64,000 bases of DNA from Bin25 sp965221765. Lineage in GTDB: Bacteria; Bacteroidota; Bacteroidia; Flavobacteriales; Flavobacteriaceae. A model generated the notes under the pieces. The model was not told the origin of the DNA. It made no database searches and saw only the letters and a list, made by a program, of their open reading frames with translations. The stretch is from NCBI GenBank assembly GCA_965221765.1, contig OZ244911.1, positions 2,480,001 through 2,544,000 of the forward strand, written 5' to 3'. Positions 28,100 to 37,040 of this stretch are shown here, in pieces; the stretch's first letter is position 1; the number at the start of each line of letters is the position of its first letter. Position numbers and translations under genes: made by a program.

Positions 28100-29645
28100 T
28101 GTCGATATTATAAAAAACCCCTTGATTGACATTGATCTGTTTGGCTTGTTGGATAATCAAATGGGCAATACTCACCATATTTCTAAGTTCGCATAGTTCA
28201 ACATCTAATTTATTTCGATTATAAATTCCTAATACCTGTTTATAAATATTATACATTTCTTTTTCAGCAACATCTAAATTTTGATTGGTTTTAAAAATGC
28301 CGGCATATTTGGTCATAGTATCTTGTAATTGCTGACGCAAAGAATGGGTGATTTTAGGATTATTGAATTCTTGATATTGTTTTCCTTTCCAACTTGGAAT
28401 TTTTTCATAAATAGTACTATGAAGTAATTGATTGTTTAGAGAGTCTATACAGTGCATGGCGGCACGGTGTGAAAAAACAATGGATTCTAAAAGTGAATTA
28501 GAAGCCAACCGATTGGCCCCATGGAGTCCCGTTGAACTACATTCTCCGATGGCATACAATCGTTTTAATCTAGATTCTGCATGCTCATTAACCACAATTC
28601 CACCACAAAAATAGTGTGCCACCGGTACTACAGGAATGAATTGATGTTCAGGGTCGATATCCATGTTAATAAGCTGCTTATAAATATTGGGTAATCTCTT
28701 GAGCCACTTATGATATGGAATATTTCGCGCATCCAAATAAACATAGTCCATTTTTCCTTTTTGAATTTCTGTTGCGATTCCCCTTGCCACGACATCTCTC
28801 GGAGCCATTTCTTTTTTTGGGTGATATTGGGACATAAATTGAACACCATGGTGGTTTAAAAGTTGGGCTCCTATACCTCTTAATACTTCAGAAATCAAAA
28901 ATGTTTTTCCATGAACCTTAGGAAACAATCCCGTAGGATGAAATTGAACAAAAGGTAAGTTTTCCATAAAGACTTTTGCCCTATATGCGGCTCCAAGACC
29001 ATCACCCGTTGATTCGGGAGGATTGGTCGTATGACGATATAACTGACCCGCTCCACCAGTTGATAATACTGTAAGCCTTGCACTAAGGGTGATAATTTGC
29101 CTTTGTTCTTTTGAAATGACATAAGCTCCATAGCAACAGTTGTAATTCGATTTGAGATGGTGGTCAGTGATTAAATCGACCAGCGTATGATTTTTCAGAC
29201 AGGTTATATTTGGAAGCTTTTCAATTTTTTTTACAAGTGCTTGTTGGATCTGATGACCGGTGATGTCTTTATAATGTATGATTCGATGGGCGGAGTGTCC
29301 GGCTTCTTTTGTCAGATGTAATTCGCCATTTTGTGTGTCAAATTGAATTCCCCATTGTAATAATTCATCAATGCGTTGGCCAGCTTCTTTAACAACAAAT
29401 TCGATGACTTCTTTTTTATTTTGATATCCCCCAGCTTCCAAGGTATCATCGATATGTTTCTTATAAGAGTCTTTGACAAAATCTCTCACAACAGCAATGC
29501 CTCCTTGTGCATATCGCGTATTGCCCTCATCGAATCCTCCTTTAGAAATCAAGGCAATTTTAGTATTCGGATTTTGTTCAGAAACTTTTATGGCAAAGGT
29601 CAATCCTGAAATACCGGTGCCTATAACAAGGATATCATACACCAT
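28092..29645 (-). CDS. nadB: L-aspartate oxidase
   Basis: FAD enzyme that oxidises L-aspartate to iminoaspartate, the substrate of NadA. 517 aa. Dinucleotide-binding start DILVIGTGISGLTFAI, SKGGFDEGNTRYAQGGIA, the HSAHRIIHYKDITG active-site block, and GECSSTGLHGANRLASNSLLE near the C-terminal FAD site. It lies 2 bp after the stop of nadA, so it is cotranscribed. Confidence 0.96.
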   Translation of the reverse strand: MVYDILVIGTGISGLTFAIKVSEQNPNTKIALISKGGFDEGNTRYAQGGIAVVRDFVKDSYKKHIDDTLEAGGYQNKKEVIEFVVKEAGQRIDELLQWGIQFDTQNGELHLTKEAGHSAHRIIHYKDITGHQIQQALVKKIEKLPNITCLKNHTLVDLITDHHLKSNYNCCYGAYVISKEQRQIITLSARLTVLSTGGAGQLYRHTTNPPESTGDGLGAAYRAKVFMENLPFVQFHPTGLFPKVHGKTFLISEVLRGIGAQLLNHHGVQFMSQYHPKKEMAPRDVVARGIATEIQKGKMDYVYLDARNIPYHKWLKRLPNIYKQLINMDIDPEHQFIPVVPVAHYFCGGIVVNEHAESRLKRLYAIGECSSTGLHGANRLASNSLLESIVFSHRAAMHCIDSLNNQLLHSTIYEKIPSWKGKQYQEFNNPKITHSLRQQLQDTMTKYAGIFKTNQNLDVAEKEMYNIYKQVLGIYNRNKLDVELCELRNMVSIAHLIIQQAKQINVNQGVFYNIDNE

Positions 29646-29647
29646 GA

Positions 29648-30646
29648 TTATCCCAGTTCAAGCATCCGATCAATGGGCTCTTTGGCTTGTATCATTAACT
29701 GTTGATCTAAAATAATTTCTGGTAGTTCAAATTTTAGACAGCTGTATAGCTTTTGCATTGTATTGAGTCTCATATAAGCACACTCACTACAGGCACAAGT
29801 ATCATCTTGGACTGGAGCTGGTATAAATTCTTTTTGAGGACATACTTTTTTCATTTGATGAAGAATTCCTGATTCCGTAGCAACAATGTATTGAGAAGCA
29901 TCATCGTTTTGAACAAAATTCAATAGTCCAGAGGTGCTACCAATATAATGGGCTATATCCAATACGGGAGATTCGCTTTCAGGATGCGCAATGAATTTGG
30001 CTTGGGGATGCTGTTGAAACATATTGACAATTTTATCAAAAGAAAAGGCTTCATGAACCATACAAGCCCCATCCCATAAAATCATGGGACGGTTTAATTC
30101 TTTTATTAAAAATTTACCTAGATTTTTATCAGGAGCAAAAATGATTCGCTTGCTTTTATCAATAGAATCAATCACGCGTTTTGCATTTGAAGAAGTACAA
30201 ACAATATCAGAAAGTGCTTTTATTTCGGCAGTACAATTGATGTAGGTTACAACGATGGCATCGGGAAATTGTGCTTTAAATTTCGCAAATTCTTTTGGTG
30301 GACAAGAATCAGCCAAAGAACATCCTGCTTTTAAATCTGGAAGCAAGACTTTTTTAGAAGGATTGATAATCTTGGCGGTTTCAGCCATAAAATGCACCCC
30401 TGCAAATACGATGATTTTGGCTTCCACTTTGGTAGCTGCTTGGGCCAGGTAGAGGCTATCTCCTAAAACATCTGCCAATTCTTGAATTTGAGGGTCTTGA
30501 TAGTAATGAGCCAACAAAACAGCATCTTTCGACTTTTTTAAGTTGATAAATTCTTTTTCAAAATCAATTTCTTTGGAATACTTAACATCCAAATAACCGA
30601 GGCGATCTAAATTCTCTTTGGCTTTTTGAAATGTGTCCACAATCAT
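29648..30646 (-). CDS. nadA: quinolinate synthase
   Basis: 4Fe-4S enzyme joining iminoaspartate with dihydroxyacetone phosphate to form quinolinate. I chose ATG 30646 over the upstream TTG at 30664; about 332 aa. Features: LLAHYYQDPQIQELAD, FAGVHFMAETAKI, DLKAGCSLADSCP, VTYINCTAEIKA, CTSSNA and the C-terminal DDTCACSECAYMRLNT; the conserved cluster cysteines are present. First gene of the nad operon; a TAATTTTG box lies 26 bases upstream. Confidence 0.96.
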   Translation of the reverse strand: MIVDTFQKAKENLDRLGYLDVKYSKEIDFEKEFINLKKSKDAVLLAHYYQDPQIQELADVLGDSLYLAQAATKVEAKIIVFAGVHFMAETAKIINPSKKVLLPDLKAGCSLADSCPPKEFAKFKAQFPDAIVVTYINCTAEIKALSDIVCTSSNAKRVIDSIDKSKRIIFAPDKNLGKFLIKELNRPMILWDGACMVHEAFSFDKIVNMFQQHPQAKFIAHPESESPVLDIAHYIGSTSGLLNFVQNDDASQYIVATESGILHQMKKVCPQKEFIPAPVQDDTCACSECAYMRLNTMQKLYSCLKFELPEIILDQQLMIQAKEPIDRMLELG

Positions 30647-30671
30647 AACTGCCGATTGAATCAATACAAGG

Positions 30672-30679
30672 CAAAATTA
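30672..30679 (-). promoter_or_regulatory. candidate -7 box (TAATTTTG) for nadABC
   Basis: Exact match to TAnnTTTG on the minus strand, about 26 bases upstream of the nadA ATG. No convincing -33 TTG at the right spacing was seen, so the call is tentative. Confidence 0.35.
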
Positions 30680-30975
30680 CTAGAAATGGGATGTATCCTT
30701 TTGGAGATTATATACTAAAGCGCCAAATGGTATTCGACTTTTCAGATTCATCATATCATCCGGCATTGCATCCTTATCTCTTGACTGCCGTACTTAACAA
30801 AAAGTTATTTCCACTAATTCTTCTGGGATGGTATCAACAGAGGCATCTCCTAACAACTCCAATCTGTTGGTAGTTAGTCGTTGGGGTTGAAGTTAGGACT
30901 GTTTTATTTATATCATTATGATTTAAGAATTAAGGCTAAAACAAATGCATTTACTTTACTTCTTTATTTTTCCAA
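30680..30975. other. non-coding gap before MjaI-like pseudogene
   Basis: About 300 bp between divergent units. A short frame on the plus strand (30691-30873) is not coding-like. Nothing else recognised. Confidence 0.3.
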
Positions 30976-31750
30976 ATGGCTAGAATAAAAATATCTACAT
31001 CAAAAATCTATGCTTTTTTTATTGAAACCGATGAGAATATTCGTGATTGGGATACTAGTTTAAATTTTCCTAAATACACGACTCAATTAATCAATCTAAT
31101 TAGTAATACCGCTCAAGCAACAAGATCAAGCGTTGTTGGACAAATGACGGATTTAATTCCAGAGTTTTTAGTTAAAAGGTGATCATTCTATCTCAGATTG
31201 GAAAAAATGGTATACTGAAAAGTATCCTCATTCTATAGAAAATGCAGCGGATAAAATATTTTCAATGTTAAAAAACTATGTTGTTGCTATTCAAAAAATA
31301 GATAAACCTTTGATTGATAAATGGGTTGAAGATTTAGTACTTTATAAATCTTATACGGGAATCGTTATTCAAGGGATAGCACTTAAAATGATTGCTAAGC
31401 AATACAATAAAAGCCATCGAAGAGCAGCTCCTAAGGAAGAATCGAATGGAATTGACGGATATATTGGTGATGTTCCAATGCAAATCAAACCAAGAAATGG
31501 AGAAAATTATAATGTTCTGAGGCTAATATCAAACGAAATATTTGGGATTTATGTATTTAGTTATACTACTCAATTTCATTTTAAATTATTTTTATGGTTA
31601 TTAAAAGGCTTTTTAGAAGTTGACATTAATGTTTTCGCTAAATCTTTAACTTGTAAATGCAATTCTAAAGAAATATTTTCATGGTTTGGTACTTCCTCAG
31701 AAGGAAGTTTTTTACCAAGTTATCTTGTCATAATTGAATATTTTGCTTAA
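30976..31750 (+). pseudogene. MjaI-family type II restriction endonuclease, frameshifted
   Basis: An N-terminal frame (ATG 30976, ending TGA near 31180 after PEFLVKR) and a C-terminal frame (GDHSISDWKKWY, then WVEDLVLYKSYTG and GIDGYIGDVPMQIKP, to TAA 31750) join across a one-base shift in AAAAGG around 31173-31178. The GIDGxIGD....IKP block is the nuclease-core pattern I associate with MjaI-like enzymes (target CTAG in characterised members). Its probable partner methylase is at 34026-35150, on the other side of an IS1595-Dam insertion. As read, the endonuclease is dead while the methylase is intact. Confidence 0.65.
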
Positions 31751-32207
31751 AAGTTTTAACTGCTTTTCCGTAAACTATTAATTGTCTGCAAAGTCGTTTT
31801 CTTATTTCGATAGTTTGATGTAGTATTGAATAAGTGGATTCAGCATGAAGTCGAAACTTCATTGCTCTATAATGCTGAGCACTATCACGTCTATCTTCAA
31901 TTTCACCAATGTTTTTTCCATTTAAATTAGAAAAGAAAATAACTTTTTGATCATCCATTTGATGTTCATTTCTTGCTTTTGAGTTATTAACCGCAATATT
32001 TGCAGTTAAATTATTGATACCATCATCCTTGTGGAAAACATGAAAAACTTTGTCATTAATATCTGTTTTATTGGTGTCACCAATGAATATGCTTAAATAT
32101 TTTGCGTTCCCACCATCAAATAACCCCTTATCTAAAAAAGCACTCAATATGTTTTCGTTAGACAATTCTTTTTTCAACTTTCTCCTTGACCTAAAGTATA
32201 TGGCCAT
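31728..32207 (-). CDS. unrecognised protein fragment downstream of Dam-like pseudogene
   Basis: The frame is open for 159 codons but its ATG (32207) lies inside the 3' part of the methylase pseudogene in another frame, so the true start or an upstream fusion is unclear. From about residue 15 the sequence looks like genuine protein (LSNENILSAFLDKG, YLSIFIGDTNKTD, KVIFFSNLNGKNIGEIEDRR, then QHYRAMKF). The GEIEDRRDS...HYR stretch resembles the end of some type II restriction enzymes, which would fit a position beside a methylase, but I cannot name a family. It overlaps the end of the convergent MjaI-like pseudogene by 23 bases. Confidence 0.4.
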   Translation of the reverse strand: MAIYFRSRRKLKKELSNENILSAFLDKGLFDGGNAKYLSIFIGDTNKTDINDKVFHVFHKDDGINNLTANIAVNNSKARNEHQMDDQKVIFFSNLNGKNIGEIEDRRDSAQHYRAMKFRLHAESTYSILHQTIEIRKRLCRQLIVYGKAVKTFKQNIQL

Positions 32208-33006
32208 CCCATTTCGATGATTTTAAAATCGGAATACCATTCTCTTATTGGTGTACAATCGTTATAGGACAAAATAAAACCCCTCTTTGTGTTCATGTAA
32301 TAGTTCTCTGAGTAAATCATGTCTGAATCCTTTGTGGTGAATTGGAAAATTTCTTTGGGGATAAATACCTTTAAACATTTGACGATCTCCTTCAAGAAAA
32401 TAAGGTGGATCGCAGTGGTACGATGTTTTGATATTGTTTTTTCAAAAGAACCTTGTTTTACTTTTAAACGAGGACATCAAAACCGTCTCACTTTTTCAAC
32501 CAATCTTTTAAACCTTCGATCATCTTTATATATTTTAGAAATCCATCCTAAAAAAATCCCGGCCCATAGGATAAATTATGATTAAACCAATCATGAGCTG
32601 CTAACTCTAAGTTATTTTCAATTAAAACATTGTTGATCCAATGTTCTTTTAATCTCGATTTCACTTGATTATAATTTTCTTGGGTTGGATTCCATTTCGA
32701 TATTCGATCAGCCAATGTGATAGGCATTCTTAATTGAATTTTCCAATAATTACATAAAATATCAAATAAATCATACCCTTGAACTTTCATGTTTAATGTA
32801 TTAGCACAAGCTATTTCAACACTTCCACCACCAATAAACGGCGAAACCAATTGTTGAATACTTGTTGGTATTTGCTCTACAACAAATCCTACCGCTAAAC
32901 TTTTACCCCCAGCGTATCGAATCGGAAGATTCTGATAGCGACCATAGCGGTACTTCCCTTTACTCTTTAAAGCATCAACAAATGAAGTTTTAATGCTTTG
33001 ATTCAT
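32174..33006 (-). pseudogene. Dam-family N6-adenine DNA methylase, broken
   Basis: The N-terminal frame (33006-32548) has the Dam-type motif I RYAGGKS and FIGGGSVEIA, ending GPGFF. The middle is scattered over frames (GWISKIYKDDRRFKRLV, then CDPPYFLEGDRQMFKGIY carrying the DPPY catalytic motif), and the end (32395-32174) gives GFILSYND, REWYSDFKIIEMGWPYTLGQGE. At least two frameshifts and a stop separate these. Its ATG overlaps the stop of the IS1595 transposase (ATGA), an unusual arrangement. It is non-functional as read. Confidence 0.75.
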
Positions 33007-33941
33007 GGTGTAATAAGCTCTTGATAAGACAGTTTTTTACCAAGGTTTTCAATAATCAATCCAATTTGTTCAATAACCTCTTTTTCACGGATATTGTGTT
33101 TCCAAACTAACTCATGGATATAACGTTGTAAGTGCTTTTGACTCCACCAATGATGAGTACCTTTATAAGCACGTTTCACCCTGGCCCAGAAAGACTCGAT
33201 TCCATTGGTATGAATCTCCCCATCAACAAATGCTCGTAGGCTATGACAAACAACACCATATGTTCGATTCAATCCATGATAACATCGGGCTTCATCCGTA
33301 TAGATCACCGCATCCGATGTCGTCTGTTGATTAATAAATTCATGGAGGGTTTCTTTGTCTGTATGTTCCACCACTTTGGCGATCACCTGATTAGTTTCTC
33401 GGTTCAATGCACCCACTACGGGAAATTTACCCACACTCCCTCGTCCTAAATGATAGAACTGCATGCGACGATATTTCGACATATTGGCTCTTTTGCCCCC
33501 AATATACGTCTCGTCCACTTCAACCGTTCTTGAAAGCTGATTCATTGGTTGTTTTGTAGCTTCTCTGATACGATGGAGTAGAAACCAAGCTGATCGTTGT
33601 TGTATTCCTAAATACTTCCCAAGTTTTGTCGAAGAAATTCCTTTTGGTGTGTTTTTAAATAAGTATAAAGCCATCATCCATTTTCTCAAAGAAATTCTAG
33701 ACTCTTCCATGATGGTTCTAGTTCTTACACTGAAATATTTTCTACATTGATTACAGAAATAAGGCATTGGTCTTTGATTCTCTAACGGATTCACTTTACA
33801 AGAATGACACCTAGGACACCTAATGTTATCTTCCCACCTTAATTTTTCCAAATACTTTTGAGCATATTCTTCTGTTTTAAATAAATCAAAAATTTCTATT
33901 AAGGAATTAGTTTTACTTTTAGTTAGATCTAAATTATTCAT
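33003..33941 (-). mobile_element. IS1595-family (ISXO2-like) transposase, apparently intact
   Basis: 312 aa, ATG 33941. The N-terminal zinc ribbon CPRCHS...CNQCRKYFS is followed by TIMEESRISLRKWM and then the DDE_Tnp_IS1595 domain: VEVDETYIGGKR (first Asp), VIYTDEARCYHGL (second Asp), and THTNGIESFWARVKRAYKGTHH-type end (IHTNGIESFWA, with Asn/Glu third position as in the family). The reading frame is complete. A possible right terminal sequence lies at about 33975-34005 (TATGCCAAAGTGTATAACTA), but the left partner was not found. The stop codon overlaps the methylase start, so the methylase may be a passenger gene of the element. Confidence 0.88.
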
Positions 33942-34025
33942 TTCAAAATTTTACATTAAAAAACATACTATTATTATGCCAAAGTGTATAACTAAATACA
34001 TAAATCCCAAATATTTATTAGTTAC

Positions 34026-35150
34026 TTATAAAAAAGAAGATACATCAGTTTCTATTGAGTTTGAAGAATCAAGAATTAGTTGACTTTTATCCCATGCTTT
34101 GTAATAAGCGTAAAAACTATTATCTCCTCCTTTAATCCCATCTACTGCGTTTATACTAATTTCTATTTCTTGTTTTGTCATCACTGGAATTTCATGATGA
34201 TTGTTGAAATATTTTAATGGCTTGTGAAAATTTTCAATGAATGATTTGTGGGTGTTGATTCGATCGGTTAAAATATCATTCAATTGATTAATGGATTGAA
34301 TTTTAATACGGTGAATAATAGTGTCTTTCAGATGGGTGTCTATTTCTACTCCAACACTGTTTCTTTCTAATAAAAGAGCGGCTAATGTTGTGGTTCCTGT
34401 TCCAAGAAAAGGGTCCAGCACAGTATCTCCTTTCACAGAAAACATATTAATCAATCGATAAGGAACTTCAAAAGGATATGCTGCACTTCTATCTCTACTT
34501 TTTTTAGTCTTTAATTTTTGTTTTGTTCCGCTAAAATTCCATAAATCACTAAACCAAATATTTCTTTCTTCCCAAAAATAAGCACTTTCTTTTCTATTGA
34601 CTTTTTGTTCTAATGTTTTAAATTCTCTTTTCTTTCCTTTACGAAAAATTAATATCCATTCATGCTCCAATGTTACATAAGCTCCTACCGGTAACATGCC
34701 TGAACCCATAAACTTATTAGGAGAATTGGTTACTTTTCTCCACAGAATATTGGGTAAGTTATGATGCCCAATATCAATGAATTTTTGAAGTATTCTACCA
34801 TGATTTGAATAAAGAGAAAAATTTTTATCAATCGTTCTAGTAGCATCTCCAATATTAATACAACTGATACCTCCAGGAACCAACACTCGATCCAATTCTT
34901 CCCATACTAAATCTAATTCTTGGTGCATTAATTCAAAAGCTAATTGTCCTTTGTTATTGTTTAATGCTTTTTCAATATCTTTATTTTGTTCTGAAAACAT
35001 ATTATCCCACATTTCAATCATGGGGTATGGTGGTGAGGTTACCACCAGATGTACACTTTCATCCTTTATATTTTTTATTCTATTGGCATTACAATAAAAT
35101 ATTTTATGCTCTGTTTTTTTTATATCTCCCACTATATAATCACTTTGCAT
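34026..35150 (-). CDS. type II DNA methyltransferase, N4-cytosine type (MjaI/MthZI-like)
   Basis: 374 aa, ATG 35150. Catalytic motif IV is LVVTSPPYPMIEMWDNM (TSPPY, the N4-cytosine form), located near the N-terminus, and the SAM-binding motif I is DPFLGTGTTTLAALLLERN near residues 240-260, so it is a beta-class order. The TSPPYPMIEMWD string is what I associate with CTAG-specific M.MjaI/M.MthZI relatives, consistent with the MjaI-like endonuclease remnant at 30976-31750. No frame damage: probably an active methylase left after loss of its endonuclease. Confidence 0.85.
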   Translation of the reverse strand: MQSDYIVGDIKKTEHKIFYCNANRIKNIKDESVHLVVTSPPYPMIEMWDNMFSEQNKDIEKALNNNKGQLAFELMHQELDLVWEELDRVLVPGGISCINIGDATRTIDKNFSLYSNHGRILQKFIDIGHHNLPNILWRKVTNSPNKFMGSGMLPVGAYVTLEHEWILIFRKGKKREFKTLEQKVNRKESAYFWEERNIWFSDLWNFSGTKQKLKTKKSRDRSAAYPFEVPYRLINMFSVKGDTVLDPFLGTGTTTLAALLLERNSVGVEIDTHLKDTIIHRIKIQSINQLNDILTDRINTHKSFIENFHKPLKYFNNHHEIPVMTKQEIEISINAVDGIKGGDNSFYAYYKAWDKSQLILDSSNSIETDVSSFL

Positions 35151-35327
35151 CTCGCCTCAATTGGAAGTTCTATTATATTTTTCAAATCGATACATGGCGA
35201 TACTTTATCCTGCATCTCGTTCACCACAGAACTCATCGGACCTAATGGTCTTGGATATCGAAAATACTGATTTTTCGGAATAAATGTCTTTTGACATTGA
35301 AGTACATAATCCTGATACTTTTTGCGA

Positions 35328-36014
35328 TTATTGGATTTTTAGAGCATCATCGGCACGATACTCTCCTATATGAGTTCTCCTCAATTGAATCAAATGAGCC
35401 CCTGAGTCACATTTTTTACCAAAATCATTCACCAGTGACCGAATATACGTTCCCTTGCTACAGATGATTGTAAAATAAATATTAGGCATATGAATTTGAT
35501 CAATCTGAAATTTTTTAATCGTTATTTTCCTTGCTTTAAGAGTGATTGTTTTTTCGTTTCTAGCGTATTGATATAGTCTTTTACCCTCTTTTTTTAGGGC
35601 AGAATAAACCGGTGGAAATTGATCTAACTCTCCCATAAATTCTTTGGATTTTTCAATGATTATATCGCTGGTGATATGATCGACTAAATAGTTGGCATCA
35701 ACGGGCGTTTCCAAATCAAAAGAAGGGGTAGTTTGTCCCAATTTCAGAATTCCTTGATAGGTTTTGGATAAGGATTGGAATTTTAGAATCTCTTTCGTCT
35801 TTTTTCCAGTAGCGAGAATCAACAGACCGGTTGCTAATGGATCCAGTGTTCCAGCATGCCCAACTTTTAATTTTTTTATATAATACTGTTTTTGTAAATA
35901 CAGTTTAATTTTTTTTACCACATCAAAGGATGTCCATTGATAGGGTTTATCAACTAACAAAATATGACCTTCTATTAAATCTTGTTGATTGAATTGAAAA
36001 CTAGAAAATTTCAT
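35328..36014 (-). CDS. truB: tRNA pseudouridine(55) synthase
   Basis: Isomerises U55 in the T-loop of tRNAs. The catalytic block KVGHAGTLDPLATGLLIL with the nucleophilic Asp is intact, followed by the family YQGILKLGQTT, FPPVYSALKKEGKR and IICSKGTYIRSLVNDFG motifs. I take ATG 36014 (MKFSSFQ) as start, giving about 228 aa and a 14-bp overlap with uppP. It belongs to the conserved Bacteroidota ftsX-DUF3098-uppP-truB cluster. Confidence 0.95.
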   Translation of the reverse strand: MKFSSFQFNQQDLIEGHILLVDKPYQWTSFDVVKKIKLYLQKQYYIKKLKVGHAGTLDPLATGLLILATGKKTKEILKFQSLSKTYQGILKLGQTTPSFDLETPVDANYLVDHITSDIIIEKSKEFMGELDQFPPVYSALKKEGKRLYQYARNEKTITLKARKITIKKFQIDQIHMPNIYFTIICSKGTYIRSLVNDFGKKCDSGAHLIQLRRTHIGEYRADDALKIQ

Positions 36015-36789
36015 AACAAATTGCCCATAGACCAACCACAGTACAATACATCGCGAAATATTTTAATTGACTTAGGATGACCAAACGCACCATCCATATA
36101 CAAGCAATGATGCCTATTATTAGACTAGAAAAAAAACCTGCTATTATAGACCCCCATGATAGGGCTAATTCAACTGAACCAGCATTCAAAATAGAATGCA
36201 ACATACTGCCCAATATAATGGGGACAACCATTAAAAAAGAAAACTCTGTAATGGATTTTCTATCTGATTTTAAGAATACCCCCGTGGCTATGGTAGCCCC
36301 ACTTCTCGAAATTCCAGGAATAATTGCGATGGCCTGGCTAATACCCATCATGAGGGTATTCATATGGGTTAATGTTCTCGTAGATGTTTTGATTCGATCA
36401 CTTAAATACAATAAAATGGCAGTAATCAAAAGCATCAACCCTACCAATATGATATTCTGATGATAAACCGATGCGATGAGGTCTTCTAAAAAATAACCAA
36501 TAATCACTGCAGGAATCATGGATACTACTATTTTACTAGCAAACTCTAGACTCTCTTTGTCGCCTTGTATCATTTTAAAGAGGAGGTTCCAAATTTTTTT
36601 TCGAAATACAATAATGGTGCTCAAGGCTGTAGCTAAATGTAATGTTAATGTGAAAAACAAACTTTCTTTGGCTATTAAATCAATTCCAAAAATAGCTTTT
36701 GATAATTCGATATGACCAGAAGAAGACACTGGCAAGAACTCAGTCAATCCTTGGATAATCCCTATCACTAGAGCTTCAAAAAAATTCAT
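36001..36789 (-). CDS. uppP: undecaprenyl-diphosphatase (UppP/BacA)
   Basis: Integral membrane phosphatase recycling undecaprenyl pyrophosphate, the lipid carrier for peptidoglycan and polysaccharide. 262 aa with about eight hydrophobic helices. Both active-site motifs are present: GLTEFLPVSSSGHIEL near the N-terminus and IPGISRSGATIATG in the middle. Its ATG overlaps the DUF3098 stop (ATGA), implying coupled translation. Confidence 0.95.
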   Translation of the reverse strand: MNFFEALVIGIIQGLTEFLPVSSSGHIELSKAIFGIDLIAKESLFFTLTLHLATALSTIIVFRKKIWNLLFKMIQGDKESLEFASKIVVSMIPAVIIGYFLEDLIASVYHQNIILVGLMLLITAILLYLSDRIKTSTRTLTHMNTLMMGISQAIAIIPGISRSGATIATGVFLKSDRKSITEFSFLMVVPIILGSMLHSILNAGSVELALSWGSIIAGFFSSLIIGIIACIWMVRLVILSQLKYFAMYCTVVGLWAICYEIF

Positions 36790-37031
36790 TGACGGGCTTT
36801 TGATTTTGCCAAAATGGCATAAATAGCCAAAACAAAACCACTCAAAACAATTATAGGGGCCAAACGGATTCTTTGAAAGTTAAATATTTGGGGATTAAAG
36901 ACTTGGGGGTCATCACTCCCTCCACCAACCATCAATATAAATCCTATGGCAATCAGTACCAAGGCGGCACCTAAAATCTGATAATTATGTTTTCCAAAAA
37001 GGAGTTGGTATCTAGTTTGTTGTTTACCCAT
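36786..37031 (-). CDS. DUF3098 small membrane protein
   Basis: 81 aa with two predicted transmembrane helices (ILGAALVLIAIGFILMVGGG and LAPIIVLSGFVLAIYAILA) joined by a short loop containing SDDPQVFNPQIFNFQRI, which is the DUF3098 pattern. It sits between ftsX and uppP, the usual position in Bacteroidota. Function unknown; the position suggests an envelope or division link. Confidence 0.88.
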   Translation of the reverse strand: MGKQQTRYQLLFGKHNYQILGAALVLIAIGFILMVGGGSDDPQVFNPQIFNFQRIRLAPIIVLSGFVLAIYAILAKSKARQ

Positions 37032-37040
37032 TGTTATGTC

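Noticed and set aside
30691..30873. 60-codon plus-strand ORF upstream of the MjaI-like pseudogene
   Set aside because: No protein-like conservation pattern and no start signal; it lies in the nadA promoter region.
36077..36460. 127-codon plus-strand ORF inside uppP
   Set aside because: It is antisense to a membrane protein with intact catalytic motifs; the apparent protein has no family pattern.
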